Positions 13,601 to 26,599 are shown, counted from the stretch's first letter. The stretch: 64,000 bases of DNA from Lateolabrax maculatus (GCA_031216445.1 CM062210.1:12783501-12847500); one strand, 5' to 3'. Translations and numbers: made by a program. The notes: generated from the sequence alone by a model not told the origin.

Positions 13601-14564
13601 GATTGAAGGGGAACTATACTTGTATGTGTGTGTGGGTTCCAGATGATTACAAGGGATTGGGTCTGGTTGATCACATGTCTTCAGGGGACAGAGGTGTGTG
13701 TATGTGTGCATTTGTGCGTCGGTGTTTACAGGCATGCGAATGCTGGCTTGTCGATACATGTTAATACGTCAAAAAAACGCCAAAGGGGGTGGTATGTGCT
13801 GCGCTGCCCGTGCCGCTCTACAGAAAATGGGAAAACTGAACGAAGTGACTGATGAGTTGGTAAAATCGGCATTCAAATCAAGTGAAGGTTTGGAATTGAA
13901 CACGCCTGTGTGAAAATACACACACACTGCAGCGCAAAGATATGACATATCAGGCAATGCGTGATTTTTTTTTTTTTGCCTCGCTTGCAAAAAGCCCCGA
14001 TGGTAAAATGCAAAAAAGGAGAGTCAGCAAAAAAAAAGAAATATGATCTCTTAGACTTTTTTCTTTCTTTTTATTTAACCATCAGCTCATCTTACTGTAA
14101 ATGAAACCCCATCAGATCTAAGAGGCAGATCCTTCGTCTCCCATCTCCAATTTTTTCTTTCATTTTCTTATTCAAGAAGCTATCGCCGGACCTCATCATC
14201 ATCAAATCTCATATTGAGAGAATTAAAGATGTACTTACAGTATTTGCCTATGCACTGTGTGTGTGTGTGTGTGTTTAAGTTTCGGAACTAGTGAGTCGGT
14301 GTGTATGTGTGGATTTGTCAGGGGGTTGCTCTGACGGGGGAAGCCCCTCTCACGTCCCTGCCTTTCGTCCAAAGCCTGGGAGATTCCCACCACCAAAAAT
14401 CAATGTGTGTGAGAGCATATGTGCGCCTGTGTGTGTGTCAAGGTTTTGTAAGACAAATCTCTCCAGCGTGCGCCGCTTTAGTGCTATTGAACCAGGCTTC
14501 GATCACTCGGCCACTGTGAATAATGCAAGGGAGGCTACTGCTCACTTACAGCATAGGATGCTTT

Positions 14565-14624
14565 TGCGTGCGTGCGTGCGTGCGTGCGCGCGTGCGCGTG
14601 CGCGTGTGTGTGTGTGTGTGTGTG
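14565..14624. repeat. (TGCG)n-(CG/TG)n alternating tract
   Basis: 60 nt of almost perfect purine/pyrimidine alternation passing from TGCG units through CGCG to TG. It is Z-DNA-prone. Confidence 0.94.
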
Positions 14625-15208
14625 ACACGATGGTCCTTTTTCCTTCTTGCAAATGCAACAGGGCAGTTCTTCGACGTTCCTCCACTTGGCCCTCTTAATC
14701 TCGTGTCAGATACAGGAACTCCCACATTGATACTGTCTCTTTGAGTGTGCGCGCCATGCGTGTGTGTGCGAGTGTGTACGCTGGAGGCTTCTACAGTAGA
14801 CGGGAAGAGCTTAACTCAAGCAGACAGCTCAGGCCTGCACTTTGACACACCCTGACTCATTACATACAGCTGGCACACAGTAGAATATTGTCATTAAAAA
14901 AGACAATTAGATATGAAGTCAAGGGAGCATCACTTACACACACATGGACACACACGCCCGCAAACACAGGAAATATAGGTGAACACACGCTCGTCTTCAT
15001 ATCCCCCAGGTATATGAAGCGGAGATATTAATAATCAGGATGTTACAGAGTAATTAAAATGATTCCAAATGATGTGTGTGTGTGTGTGTTTCTGTTAATT
15101 AAGCTGAATGATTTGATATGACACAAACCATAATGTTTTAATAGTGTCCTATACTTGAAGCGGCTGGAGGGGACAACAGTTGATGGGGCTATAGGGAGAG
15201 ACAGGGCA

Positions 15209-15236
<28 letters not shown>
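15209..15236. repeat. (CA)n microsatellite
   Basis: CA run of 28 nt. Confidence 0.94.
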
Positions 15237-15241
<5 letters not shown>

Positions 15242-15475
15242 AAAACAGATACAGCTGCTCACTGGCCCTGCCTAAGAGGAGCATCTCTTTTTTCGACATA
15301 ATTATCTGTGTCATCACTTATGAGGCAATTAAACAAACATCAGTTCCTATTTCCTCTCCCTCCGTCTCTACTCTCTTCTTATTCCACTTCCTCATCCACT
15401 TCTTTCCTGCCATCTGTGCACCCATCGCATCTCCTCTGCTGTTTTTATATAATCTTCTCCTTCTCCTCTCCTGCT

Positions 15476-15520
15476 CCTCTCCTCTCCTCTCCTCTCCTCT
15501 CCTCTCCTCTCCTCTCCTCT
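15476..15520. repeat. (CCTCT)9 pentanucleotide repeat
   Basis: Nine perfect CCTCT units inside a longer CT-rich stretch (15340-15545). Confidence 0.95.
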
Positions 15521-15881
15521 CCCTCTGCTCCTCTTCACTCCCCTCCTGTGTGACTCCAGACAAGGTTTCAATTTCAGCATGCTGATTGTCTCATTGCCGA
15601 CTCTATGCATGTCTAACACTTACTGGCACTCTGGGGACCGGCAATACACACCATAGAATGCCTATTACACTCCCACACGTTTCTGGTGAGTGTGTGTTCG
15701 TGTTTGTGTGTGTGTGTGTGTTTGTGTGCAAGGGGTGATGAGGGTGTAAAATGCCTATTACGCTGAGAGTCTGGTCTCTCTTACACTGGAGAGAATTCTC
15801 TGGCGCCTAAAGAGCAGAAAATTGCAACGCTCCTCTTCCTCACTCCCCATTAACCTGCTTTTGAAACAAAGGACTGTCCAT

Positions 15882-15908
15882 GGTGTGTGTGTGTGTGTGT
15901 GTGTGTGT
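15882..15908. repeat. (TG)n microsatellite
   Basis: TG run of about 27 nt. Confidence 0.94.
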
Positions 15909-18900
15909 ATCCTTGCCCATTAGCCCTACAGTATGTGCCATCATGGGTAAAGCACCTTGTGGGCCCAACCAAGCAGAAACACCCGTCTTTTCTGCATATA
16001 CCTTAAGTTGTCCTTGTTTTCTATTTTATTTAACCACCTTGTACAGGCCACTTTCTGCACTTTTACATGACAACACATTCTGTTCACAATCTTTTTGTGT
16101 CTCTAATCAGTCACCCACATTTTGAAAAATATATATTTTTATGCTCCTAAATGAACTTGTCACTATTTTTTTCCCCTATTTCCTTCCATCCTTCATCAAA
16201 AATGGCAAAGGGAGATGGCATCTTATGAAGAGCTTCAAGATGACTAAAGCAGCAGGCATATTTGTCTAATTTGCACAAAGACATCCACATCAAAGCACAA
16301 ATCAAGAGCCAGGCTCATTCAATGGATTTTTATCAGCCTATCCATTCCCTGTTCTTCTTTTTTTTTTGAGCATCCTTTTTCCTCTCTCTGTCACATTCCT
16401 CTTTTTCTCTCTATTTTCAGAGCGTTATTAGAACATGATAAAAGCGAAAGGGATGTCATGACACGGGACCCCCTGTTAGCATTAGGAGGTGGGAGAGAAA
16501 ACGAACGAGAGAACGAGGGGGGAAAAAAAGGGAGAGAAAAGATGAAAGAGATTTGTCTGGAAATTATTGCTCACAAGGCATTGATTCTCTGCTTTAATCT
16601 CACACAGTGTGCTCAAATTTCCTATTAGGGAGATGAAGAAAAGGAGAGAGAGAGGGAGATGGGTCTTATTCACATAGGTGGGGAGGTGAAACTTGGCATG
16701 TACCCTCAGTGTTTCTTTGAGCAGACAAAACATACCATTTCCCTTATTCTGGCAAAAAGAAGCAATTTCCAGTTTCTTTATTTTATTTTTTTACATGTCC
16801 AGTCTTGCTTTTAGGCCATTAGTCTGCTGTAAGTAAACATTGCTACTGAACCGATGGAGGGTCACACGCGCACACACACACACATACGAAAAGCCACTGA
16901 CAGCAGCTATAGCTGAAAAGCTTCCTCCGGTTAGCGACGATTAGCCTTGGCTATAGGTAATCAATAGCTGCTATCAATTCCATACCTCCGACTGATGGAT
17001 GGGGTAAAAGAAAAAGAGAGGAGAGTGAGGAAGAAGGGAGCAATAGAAGGAAAGAGTTCGTTGCTGCTGCGAGGAATGGCAGAAATTCTACCTGACAATA
17101 CTCCCTCCTAAAGTAACGCTCCGGCTTTCTTCTCTGTGTGAGTGTGTGCGCATATAGGCTGCCTTAAATGTCCATCTGTGAATTGAATCATCGCAGTCTG
17201 AGATTAGTGGCTGCTTGGACCCAGTGAGCGTATTGCCTGGTTACCGCGGCTCCGGCTCCACACAACCCTCCTCCCATCACCGGATTGTTTGTCTTAATGC
17301 TGTGTGACATGGCCCATTGTTTTGTCCATCTGTGGTTAAGAGTCAATGGACAGAGGGTGTATGAGGGGATTGGGGAAAGGAAAGAATGGAGGTGAGGGAG
17401 AAGAAAAATAAAGAAGAGCAGGGGTGAAAAAAAAAAGGGGGGGGGTGGGGGGTGTTGGAGAAAAGGATGAAGGTGGGGGGAAAAAAAGGAAAGAAACAAG
17501 ATGGGGACAGACTGAGAATGAAAAAGAAATATTTAAAAGAGAGATTTCAATATGGTCCTCTGACTTTCAATTCACCACTTCCTTTTCCAGGACCTTCCAG
17601 AGGCTTTCAGTTCCATATGGAGCGGGGCCTTAAGCTCTTTGTGATATCACCGATGTGAAAGACGTCCTGGCCCTGTGACGCCAGTCCCCTCTTCAAAGGG
17701 TTAAGTCATATTTAGTATGCGTCCTCATAGCCCGACGGCTTTGTATTGTAAATAAGACTAATGTGGCATTGGTCAGGTATGCTAATTCAGATAATCAGCG
17801 CAATTTCTGCAAATTATAACTGTCAGTGTGGTGGGCACAGAACCTTGGCGGAAAACATGAGGGAACAATTTAGCCCGGGTAATACCCCTCCACCAAAGAG
17901 CTGCTCAACTCAAAGAAAAACAATCGGCCTGAGCCCATACCGCCCCGACACACCATTTCAAAAATAGTTTATGGTGAACGAGGCTCATTTTTTTCAGAGG
18001 CACAAGTCAGCCTGCTGCCCTTTTTTTTCCTATGTGCACACACAGACCACAAAGTAATTATAATTCGCTTGGATGGAATTATTCAAAAAATGACCACATC
18101 TTTTACTCCCTCAGCCATAGAGAATATGGTTTAGGGAAATTTGGGGTAAATTGCTACTTACCGAAAATATAATAATATACATATATGAATGTGTCTTATT
18201 TTGATTTGACAAATGATTTAAAATGCAGTGTATTGTCTCCAACTAATTGTACAGCAATAAAAAACTACATACTTTACAAAAATCCTCTTGGGTAAAATCA
18301 CATCACTCTCATCAGAATAGTTCTCCCCAGGAGAACTGCATTTTACTCATGTTGGTCATATAAAATAACATTCCTAGTTTTTATTATGCGAGGAACGGAT
18401 CCTGCCCGTCTGAAATCTGTGAACTTTACCTTTTATGTAAGTAACTTCCCGTTTCACAGTAAGTGGGGGAGAAAAAGGTCACACATAATTTATTAACTGT
18501 AGGTAATCAGCTGTTTATAAGCAAATCAATATGCAATATAATTGGCTGAGGTAACATCTCATCTAAACATAAATATCTAATGGATAAATACATCAGAGGG
18601 ATGGCATGTGCAACAGAAGCACACAACGGTAACTAAAAAAGAACAAATTTGTCCTTTGATGGGCCAGTCAGCAGGTCTCACCTACTGCATTCTGATTTGA
18701 AAAAGAAAATGGCCACCACTGTGCAAACTCTAGTGGTTAGCTAGATCTGGGTGTGTGTTGCAGCTTTTCTCTCACTCCTCCGGCCATCCGTGAATGTTTA
18801 TGTAATGGCCACAAATTACTGAGACAAACCCTGGAAATAGACTTCTGTCTGAGGAGAGACCTTCTTGAAAAAAAAAAAAGAGAGAGAGAACCGCTGGAAT

Positions 18901-19219
18901 GACAAAACCCACCCCACTACCCAGAGTAAAAAAAAAAAAGAGCAGAAGATGAAGGAGTGAAAGTGAGGGAGGAGGGAAAACCTAATACCTCAAAAAGATG
19001 CCCTGCTGTCATCACATCGAAATGCTCTCTGGGACACAGCAAAGCCCTTTCCCACATCGAAAATTGAATGATCGTTTTTGGTGCTTTTTGGTGCTTTGGC
19101 TCGCTTCAGAAACATACAGTTTGGGCTGGGTAAATTTGGAAACAAGGAATGTCGGCGCGCTCGGAAACTATCAAGATGGCACAGTTGCTCTCTGCCCATG
19201 TTCCATCACTTCCTGCTGG

Positions 19220-19222
<3 letters not shown>

Positions 19223-19261
<39 letters not shown>
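19223..19261. repeat. (CA)n microsatellite
   Basis: Perfect CA run of about 39 nt. Confidence 0.95.
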
Positions 19262-19266
<5 letters not shown>

Positions 19267-19537
19267 AGCACATATAGCAATAATAAGTGTCCATTAGGCT
19301 CTCTTTTTAGCCTACAGCTGCTATGTAAATGGTTAGCACAGCTACACTAATTTCACTAGGACTGAAAATGTCCCAGAGCCTTATCACTCAGAAAAAACAA
19401 AAGGCTCTGGATACACACATACACCCACACGCACATGATAAAAGTGTTGTTGGTCTCTCTAAGTCAGAAGAGGTCTTTTGTTTAAAAGGGGGACTCAGAC
19501 AAAGAGGGTCCTCTCCCTCCCTCTTTAATACATGTTG

Positions 19538-19570
19538 GGTGGTGGTGGTGGTGGTGGTGGTGGTGGTGGG
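19538..19570. repeat. (GGT)n trinucleotide repeat
   Basis: About ten GGT units ending in a G8 run. The G-rich strand could form a G-quadruplex. Confidence 0.94.
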
Positions 19571-21723
19571 GGGGGTATAGAAGGATGGAGATGTGTGGGT
19601 GGGGTGGTGGAGGGATGGATGACAGGCCAGGCTCTCAGAAATAATTACCTCCATAAGATCCCATCTCCCTTTCCTTTTTGTGAGGGACAGAGGGAACGAA
19701 AGGGGGAAAAATGGCAGAAAGTAAAGTATGCAGAAAAGGCCCTTGTGTTTCTGCTTGGTCTGGCTTATGAGGAGCTTTACACATGATGGAGCACAGGCCT
19801 AATGGGTGGGGATACACACACAGAAAAACACACTCACGCACACGTACACAAACCTCCTCACAGTCTTCTTTATGGCTAAACAAATGGTCAAATGGTTGAG
19901 ACAGAGGCGGCAACAGAGAAACAGTCAGAGGGAAAAAAAATCACTGTAACAACTAAACTTCAGAGACTGTTAATGTCTCCAAAAATCCAGCTACACAAAT
20001 TGTTCAAATTATAAAATCGATGATGGAAGACCCATGACTCGCAATCTGTCATATTTTTCTTTTTCTGCTTGAATTTTACTAAACAGCTCTATTTAGGGCG
20101 TAACTTCATTATAGAGTGGAGAAGGGCACAACAAAAATCTAATTTCTCTAACAACTTTTGGACGACCCTCAAAGCAAAATGGCCTCCAAGTCCTCCATGT
20201 TGAGAAGCAATTCATTTATGCTTGCTCTTCTGATGCAAACTGGCATTTTTTATAAACTCAATTTTCTTTAACACTTCTAATTGTACACAGAGAGGGACGA
20301 TTTATCTCAGCAATGTGGGCACAGTGGGCCTTTTGTGTCTGAAGGAAGCCGCTGAAAGATCATGGTAAAAAGTTTTAGCTGTACAGTCAGTGAGAGTTAG
20401 TGTCTGCACAGGCACAAGTAGACAAGCGCACACACACACGCACACACACACACTTCACTCTCACTCCACAATGGTGTTTACTTAGTGTAAAGGATGAGAT
20501 GACTGGGTCCGGGTTTGGGGGAATTACAGACTCAAAAGGATAACAAAGAGTGAAAGGCTCTCAATAAAACATGCAACAGCAAACACATGCATTGACATGC
20601 ACACAATGCAGTCCAGCAGTTGCCTGTACACTCCTGTCTTTGTTCAAAACACCTATACCCTTGCCGTGCGTCTCTGCAGTACTGTATCCTTAATTAGGCC
20701 ATAAAATCAGCATCAAAATTGTTTAATGAAAGCCATTCACATGTACATAAAGTCCAGAGCATTAGAACTCTTATTCCCAAATGGGCCTATAATTATCTGG
20801 CTCGGTGCCAGGTCCCAGGCTTTAAGAGAAAGATACCGGTCAGCACTTAAATTAATCTTTTTCATACCAGTCTCTAATGAACAGAAAGTGCTCGAGTCAG
20901 GAGTTGTAGCCCCAGAAAACTAACAGCACGCATACACATGCACGTACACACAAATAGAGGGTCCTTAAACTGAATACTGGCTGGAAATGTTGCCTACTAT
21001 AGAGCCTTTTCCATCAGTGAAAACATTCGCATCATCTATCACCACGGGAGTCTAAAGCAGCTATAATATACCTTTTCTTCCATATAAGTTGCATGTAATG
21101 TCTGCATGTGTAATCTAAAACACAATGGGATCAGCTAAAAATAAATAAAAGAGAAAAAAAAGACATGCTCTACTTGACAGCAGAACTATAGAACAAGAAT
21201 ACAAACTCGATCTAAAACATTAACTTTAAGTGTTTGATCTCTGGTTGAAACACTCTTACTCCCCCCTTTGCCTACACCTGCCAAATGTGTATGGTCTACA
21301 AGGAAATACCTTTGAAACATTTACCATGTACCTTGTGAAAGAATACTGTTGTTCACTAAAAATTATATAGAGCGGGCAAAAGGAGGGCATCCAAAAAAGT
21401 GGCTTAGCTTTTTGGTCGCTGCCAGCGTCCGCTTAAGCTTTGCACTAGCTTCCTCATGGAAATTCACCATGTGGCATCAAAGCCAAGGTATAAAACTAGG
21501 GCCCGAGCAACAAATATGGTGTGTTTTAAGAGTGGAACATTTGAAATAGGTGCAGCGGGCGAATATTGCTTTTGACAGGTTTAAAACCTGGTTGTGCTCA
21601 CTGGTTTGAGATGTAAAAGGGAGAGGAAAAAAAGGCTTGAAGCGGGGCTTGTGTTCTGGATGAAAAAACGGACAGGAGCATAAGCAGGACAAAAAAGGAG
21701 AGAGAGAGATACAGAAAGAGAGC

Positions 21724-21742
21724 GGGGGGGGGGGGGGGGGGG
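21724..21742. repeat. Poly-G run
   Basis: 19 consecutive G residues after a GA-rich stretch. The length may be unreliable from sequencing. Confidence 0.9.
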
Positions 21743-22062
21743 CTATGTTAAAATGTACGGTAATGATTTATCTAAGCATGCTTTTCTGCTGCACCCCAAA
21801 TCTCCCTGTAACTTTGATCCATGTGTAATTAAAACCAAACGTACACCGGCAACAGTCTCCATTTCAGGATTGGGAGCTCTTCTCCTGTTTGTGTGTGTGT
21901 GTGTGTGTGTGTTCGTGTGCGTGTGCGTGTGTGTTGGGATTCACATATGTTTCTAAGCGCTAGGCCCCCATCTGTTTTGGGAGTACATGTACAGTATAAA
22001 CAGGACACTTTGGGGAGCACAGATTCATGTTGAAATGCACACACATACGCGCTGACACGCAT

Positions 22063-22065
<3 letters not shown>

Positions 22066-22097
<32 letters not shown>
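22066..22097. repeat. (CA)n microsatellite
   Basis: CA run of about 32 nt. A TG-rich run at 21891-21933 lies 150 bp away in the other orientation. Confidence 0.94.
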
Positions 22098-22099
<2 letters not shown>

Positions 22100-22671
22100 T
22101 GGATGTATGGACTAATGCTATGCTGGAATGCTATTCAAAACGTGTTACACCCCCCCCCACCCCATCCCACCCGCTCCTTCAGGTCAAGCAAAGCAAAAAC
22201 AAGTTAAGCGCTCATTTTCTCCCGGCAGCATTAACATAGGGATGACTAAATAATGGACCCTGACTCTTGGTCTTCTGGTTTAAATTACAGCACAGCCCCC
22301 TCCCCTTACACCCTGCAACCCCTCACCAACCATCCAACCCCCACTCAAAGAAAAACGATTAATCTTTTTTTTTTTTGTCTCTCTGAATGTTTTACAGTTC
22401 TGTTACACTTATTAGCTGCTGGCAGGACGGAGAGTCTTAAATGAAAGCCAAATTGCTTTGGTCATGAGAAAGGAAATGAAAGCTCACTCCAGGGAGAGAC
22501 TGTGTAGCCATAGCATACGTGTGTGTGTGTGTGTGTGTGGGTGTGTATGTGTGTAACGTATGTGTGCATGACTAACGTATGTGTGTACAGGCCTTTTCAC
22601 TGAGATACTCCCAAGGTGAAATTTCATAAGCTGACTGCTTGCCTGCCTGGGATGTCCCTGTGCACGGGACA

Positions 22672-22676
<5 letters not shown>

Positions 22677-22727
<51 letters not shown>
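22677..22727. repeat. (TG)n microsatellite, 370 bp beyond exon 5
   Basis: 51-nt TG run with one TTT interruption, (CA)n in transcript sense. A smaller TG run lies at 22518-22538. Confidence 0.94.
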
Positions 22728-23094
22728 TGCAGATATAAGCGCGGCAGCCTAATAGGAACAGTATGCTCATTTTGGAGAGATTAGGAGGAATGGACGGGTC
22801 TGTATCGAGAGACGTGATCTGGATATGAAGGCCAAAGGAGGGAGGGAGGGAGGTTTGACAGAATAAAGAGGGAGTGGTGCGAGAAAAAGAGAAAAGGGAC
22901 GGGAGGGGTGTAAAAAGTAAAGAAAGACGGATCTGACTTCAAACGAAGAAAACTGACCACCAGAACTGGAATTGGCATTTAACCAAAATTGAAAGAAAAA
23001 TTGAAAAACAAAAACACCATCAAAAAGAAAAACAAAAAGGAAAAAAAAAAAACAGTTTAAACAAACAGACAAAACAGGTTAAAGAAGCACAGAC

Positions 23095-23329
23095 CTTGGC
23101 CGGAGGGGCACTCTTTGACGTGGAACAGCTCGTGGAAGCTCAGTCCATCCTCGTCCCCTCCCAGTCCCTGCTGGTGCAGCTGGAGTTTCCTCAGCCCTTC
23201 GTTCTGCTGGTGGCGAGCGGAGCGGGCGTGCTGCACCAGGTTGAGGCGGGCCTTGGTGGAGTAGTCGCACAGTGTGCAGTAGTAGACACACAACTCCAGG
23301 TTGTACGCGCTGTCCTGCTTCTGCAAGTG
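23095..23329 (-). CDS. zfhx4: zfhx4 coding exon 5: zinc finger and basic helix-like tail
   Basis: The exon is 235 nt, entering in phase 0 and leaving in phase 1. The acceptor is ttccccag|CACTTG and the proposed donor CAAG|gtctgt. It encodes residues 1179-1256 plus the first base of Glu1257. The finger uses C1196, C1199, H1212 and H1218 with HxxxxxH spacing. After it come the conserved run EGLRKLQLHQQGL and an acidic segment ending VKECPSGQ, matching the VKDCPP region of ZFHX4. It is isolated between introns of 15.2 and 19.6 kb. The donor position is the least certain part, but the phase fits exon 6. Confidence 0.92.
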
Positions 23330-24155
23330 CTGGGGAACAGAAGAGAGGAGAGTGCGGATGTTAGATGGCGTTCATTTGAAGTTATTGTTCTCACAGCTAC
23401 ATTTATTTCCTCTAAGCATTTTCATTATAGCAGTGTTTGCAATAATTGCAAGGATATTTGGGTGAATTTCAATGCACCAAGTGATGCTTTTCTGCAAAAC
23501 CATGTTCTTACTCTTTAAGGCTTTTTTTGCTATAAAAACCTTCCTTTCTACTCTGCTTCCAGTTTGGTCCTACCTCCCTGGCTTAAACAAGCCAGCAGTA
23601 AGTCGATGGGAAACACCTCAGTCACTTGAACTATATGTTCTTCGCTCTTTGCAGTATGTGATTTAAACTAAAGAAGCCACAAGTATTAGTAGCACTTAGT
23701 ATTAAACTGCTGTTCATTTCAATTAACATTTTGCTGTAGAGTATAGTGATGGGAAGTGCTACAAAAACCAACTGTATGACTGAAAGCAAAGATTAAATCC
23801 TATGGACAAAGACAATTTTGTTTGATAATTTAAAATACAGAGAAAACTATTAACACAGTAACAAGTGCAGTTTCAAGTCATTATGTTTAAGTTCAGACAC
23901 TACACGCTCCAAATTAACTGGATATGTTTTAGGCGACATAAAGATTAAAAACACAAAAAGTCAGATAAGGGGTTGAGTTCAGAACACTATTTCTGTCTTT
24001 AACATGCACATTGTCCAGCTCTCCTCATTGTTAGCAGCTGCAGGGGTTTCTCATTCAACGTGTGCTGTCAGTTACAAGCCCTTAATTTCCAGTTGCCTCT
24101 TTAATGGCATTGCAGCCATGCAAAGCTACCCCCTACCTCGATGTGTGCCTGCGCA

Positions 24156-24159
<4 letters not shown>

Positions 24160-24194
<35 letters not shown>
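24160..24194. repeat. (CA)n microsatellite
   Basis: Perfect CA run of 35 nt. Confidence 0.95.
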
Positions 24195-24197
<3 letters not shown>

Positions 24198-24733
24198 CGC
24201 ACAGCCCCCATCCCACCTTGCCCTACTCCCATACACCCAGTCAAGCCAAGCATATCAAGTGTGCCTCTGTTGTTGCTGCCGGGCTAATGAACAATGCACA
24301 AAAACAAAAGACCAGGCCAAGCTTTTATTATCTGATCCTCTGTGGAGGGAGCGAGGGAGGGGAGGGAGGGACGGAGAAAGACACAGAGAGGAAAAGAGAG
24401 CAAGGCAAAGAGACAGAGACACAGAGGTGGCTCACGAAGGTTAGTTTATGCTTTGTTAAGATTTATTCATACAGCCATGTGAGAAACAGGTGCAGGGTTC
24501 TATGCATGAATTAATACACATAATGGTCCGTGTGTGACTGTGTGTGACTGTGTGTGTGTGTGTGTGTGTGTGCGCGCGCTCTAACCCCACGCTGTCTCTC
24601 ATGGCTCCTATAGAAAGATGTTTCATTCGTGAAACACATGAAAAGTTGGCAAGGTAATATTTTTCTCCCGAGCATTGTTGCATCGAGTTATATGGAGCAA
24701 GAAGAAGACAGGAAAAAATGTATACGCGGGAGG

Positions 24734-24736
<3 letters not shown>

Positions 24737-24770
<34 letters not shown>
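24737..24770. repeat. (GT)n microsatellite
   Basis: GT run of 34 nt followed by G-rich sequence. A shorter TG run is at 24548-24572. Confidence 0.94.
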
Positions 24771-24772
<2 letters not shown>

Positions 24773-25213
24773 TGGGAGGAGTAGGGCGGCGGTGTGGGGG
24801 TGGGGGCCACAGTTAGCTGCAGGTGTGTTGAGTCCTACCCCCCCCACCCCCACCCCCCTTCTTTGACAAACAGGGATTAGCAACATAGCTACAGCCGCTA
24901 ACACATCTTTTCTCTCTGTCTCTCCCTCTTTCTTTCTTTTGTAGAAAATCTTACGAGGTTTTTCTCACGAGACGGTGGGACGTCCCCTCGCAGTCAGAGG
25001 CCCTTTCAGAAGTCTTAAGTTTTAATTAAGTCGGAGTTGTCAGAAGAAAGCTCCCCTAGTCCAGAGCTCAGGGCCATTAATTACAGCTATCTTTGTTTCT
25101 CTGTGAAAAGAGGCCTCCCTCGCTCCTTCTCTCTCTCTCTCTCTTTCTTTGCTTTTCTTTCTTCCCCTCCCTCCCTCGCAGGAGAACTGGGCTGCTGAGC
25201 CTTACCGTGGAAA

Positions 25214-25214
<1 letters not shown>

Positions 25215-25265
<51 letters not shown>
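25215..25265. repeat. (CA)n microsatellite
   Basis: Perfect CA run of 51 nt. Confidence 0.96.
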
Positions 25266-25268
<3 letters not shown>

Positions 25269-25378
25269 TGCTCACGGGAGCAAACGCACATATGTCACAT
25301 GGACACAGTGCACGTAAACATGCATACACAGGAAAGGTTTGAGTTCACGTCTTTTCATTGAAACATAAACTTTTCTAA

Positions 25379-25618
25379 TTGCCTCCTGGGTGCTTTCCCT
25401 GTGGAGGTTTTTTCGGAGCACATCCAACTGGTACGAGACCCCGGGGTAGGCCCAGAACACGCTGGAGAGATTATATATCTCATCTGGCCTGGGAACGTCT
25501 CAGGTTGCCCCAGGACGAGCTGGAAACATTGCTGCGGAGAGGGACGTCTGGACTGCGTTGTTTAGCCTGGCGCTACCGCGACCCGGCCCCCAGATAAGCC
25601 GCAGAAAAATGGATGGAC
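25379..25618 (+). mobile_element. Rex3/RTE-like LINE, truncated 3' fragment with frameshift
   Basis: The plus strand encodes the C-terminal end of a non-LTR retrotransposon polyprotein, seen as HPTGTRPRGRPRTRWRDYIS followed by AWERL. This basic motif follows the reverse transcriptase in a family very common in fish genomes. A one-base shift near 25532 moves the frame, so the copy is dead. The sequence ends about 25 bases after the ORF's stop, near the short tail ATGGATGG, like the GATG-type tails of Rex3 elements. Only the last 240 bp remain, as expected for 5' truncation, and it lies antisense to zfhx4. The exact family is from memory and unsure. Confidence 0.75.
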
Positions 25619-26598
25619 CAATCAGCTTGTTTCGGCCCTTCAAAATGGCCTTCCATATCCTTGCCTTTTGCTACACACCATACACAAAAGCCTTCACACT
25701 TACATAAAGTACATCCCCAATGCCATTTATTCTGTTACCACTCATTACTACTTCAGTATTGAAAAAAAAAGGGGCACTTTTCACTGCAGCATGGTATTTG
25801 TTCTTTCTTGATTCCATCATCTCTAGACTCCACTCCAGTATGCTTTTATTTCATGACCACTCTGCAACAAATTGGGGGGGGGAGGGGGGGGCTACTTAGA
25901 ATTAGTGATCAAACATGGCCTTTCTTTCCTCCAGTGACAATCTTCAGCATTGCATTAACCACTGCCACAGATGTGTCATTGGAAAAGTGGCAAAGCATGT
26001 GTTATGTAGGCCAGCGTGTTCATTTTCTTAGCAGAGAAGACAGGCATGATAGTTGAGAGACTTATCAGGAGACATAGGGTTTCATGGGTATCATCCTTGA
26101 TAGTTTCCAGTGTTTCCTAATGGCATTATCACTAAGGTAATTGCACTGGTTCGAAATGAATATTTCCATATAAATCAGTAGTGCAATAAAATGCTTCACA
26201 TCCTTCAATGTCCTAACTTATATTCTATTTGCTTTTAGCATATGTGGCTTGGGCTGAGAGTAGCTGGATGATATACTTGGGGTTGAACCAGGCTGCCAGA
26301 TAGGTTTAGGCCTAATATTAATTCTCTCCCCATCAGCACATTCCAGAGGGTTTGTTTAAGACCTAAACTAGAGGGCTGTCTGTCGCTCTCTGGCACTCTG
26401 CAGGCCTGAAATGCAGGCGGTCTGGTGATCACAGGCCAGAACATCCATGATTTATGAACTTTTAAAGGAGCACTTTGACTCCTGCCAGGCATGGGCTGTG
26501 TAATGCATATTCAAACACACAAACACACTGTTCCTGCTCCTGGGTTTGCGCCTGTGTGTGTCTGCTTGAAATGTCTATGTAATTTATGCCGCAGCTGA

Positions 26599-26599
<1 letters not shown>

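Larger units (their letters stand above)
3534..23094 (-). other. zfhx4: zfhx4 intron between exons 5 and 6 (19.6 kb)
   Basis: This large intron is crowded with CA/GT microsatellites, GA/CT tracts, a TTA repeat and a CCTCT repeat. The reading frames in it are mostly translations of these repeats. Unique stretches free of microsatellites include roughly 12100-12800, 16900-17000, 17560-18000, 20680-20930 and 21340-21620. These contain TAAT, octamer-like and FOX-like sites and are the best places to look for conserved enhancers. No gene was seen on either strand. Confidence 0.75.

Noticed and set aside
15308..15563. 81-codon open frames on both strands over the CCTCT repeat
   Set aside because: The open frame is a by-product of a pentanucleotide repeat lacking stop codons.
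23096..23518. 140-codon plus-strand frame
   Set aside because: It is the antisense of exon 5 running into flanking intron, with no similarity to known proteins.
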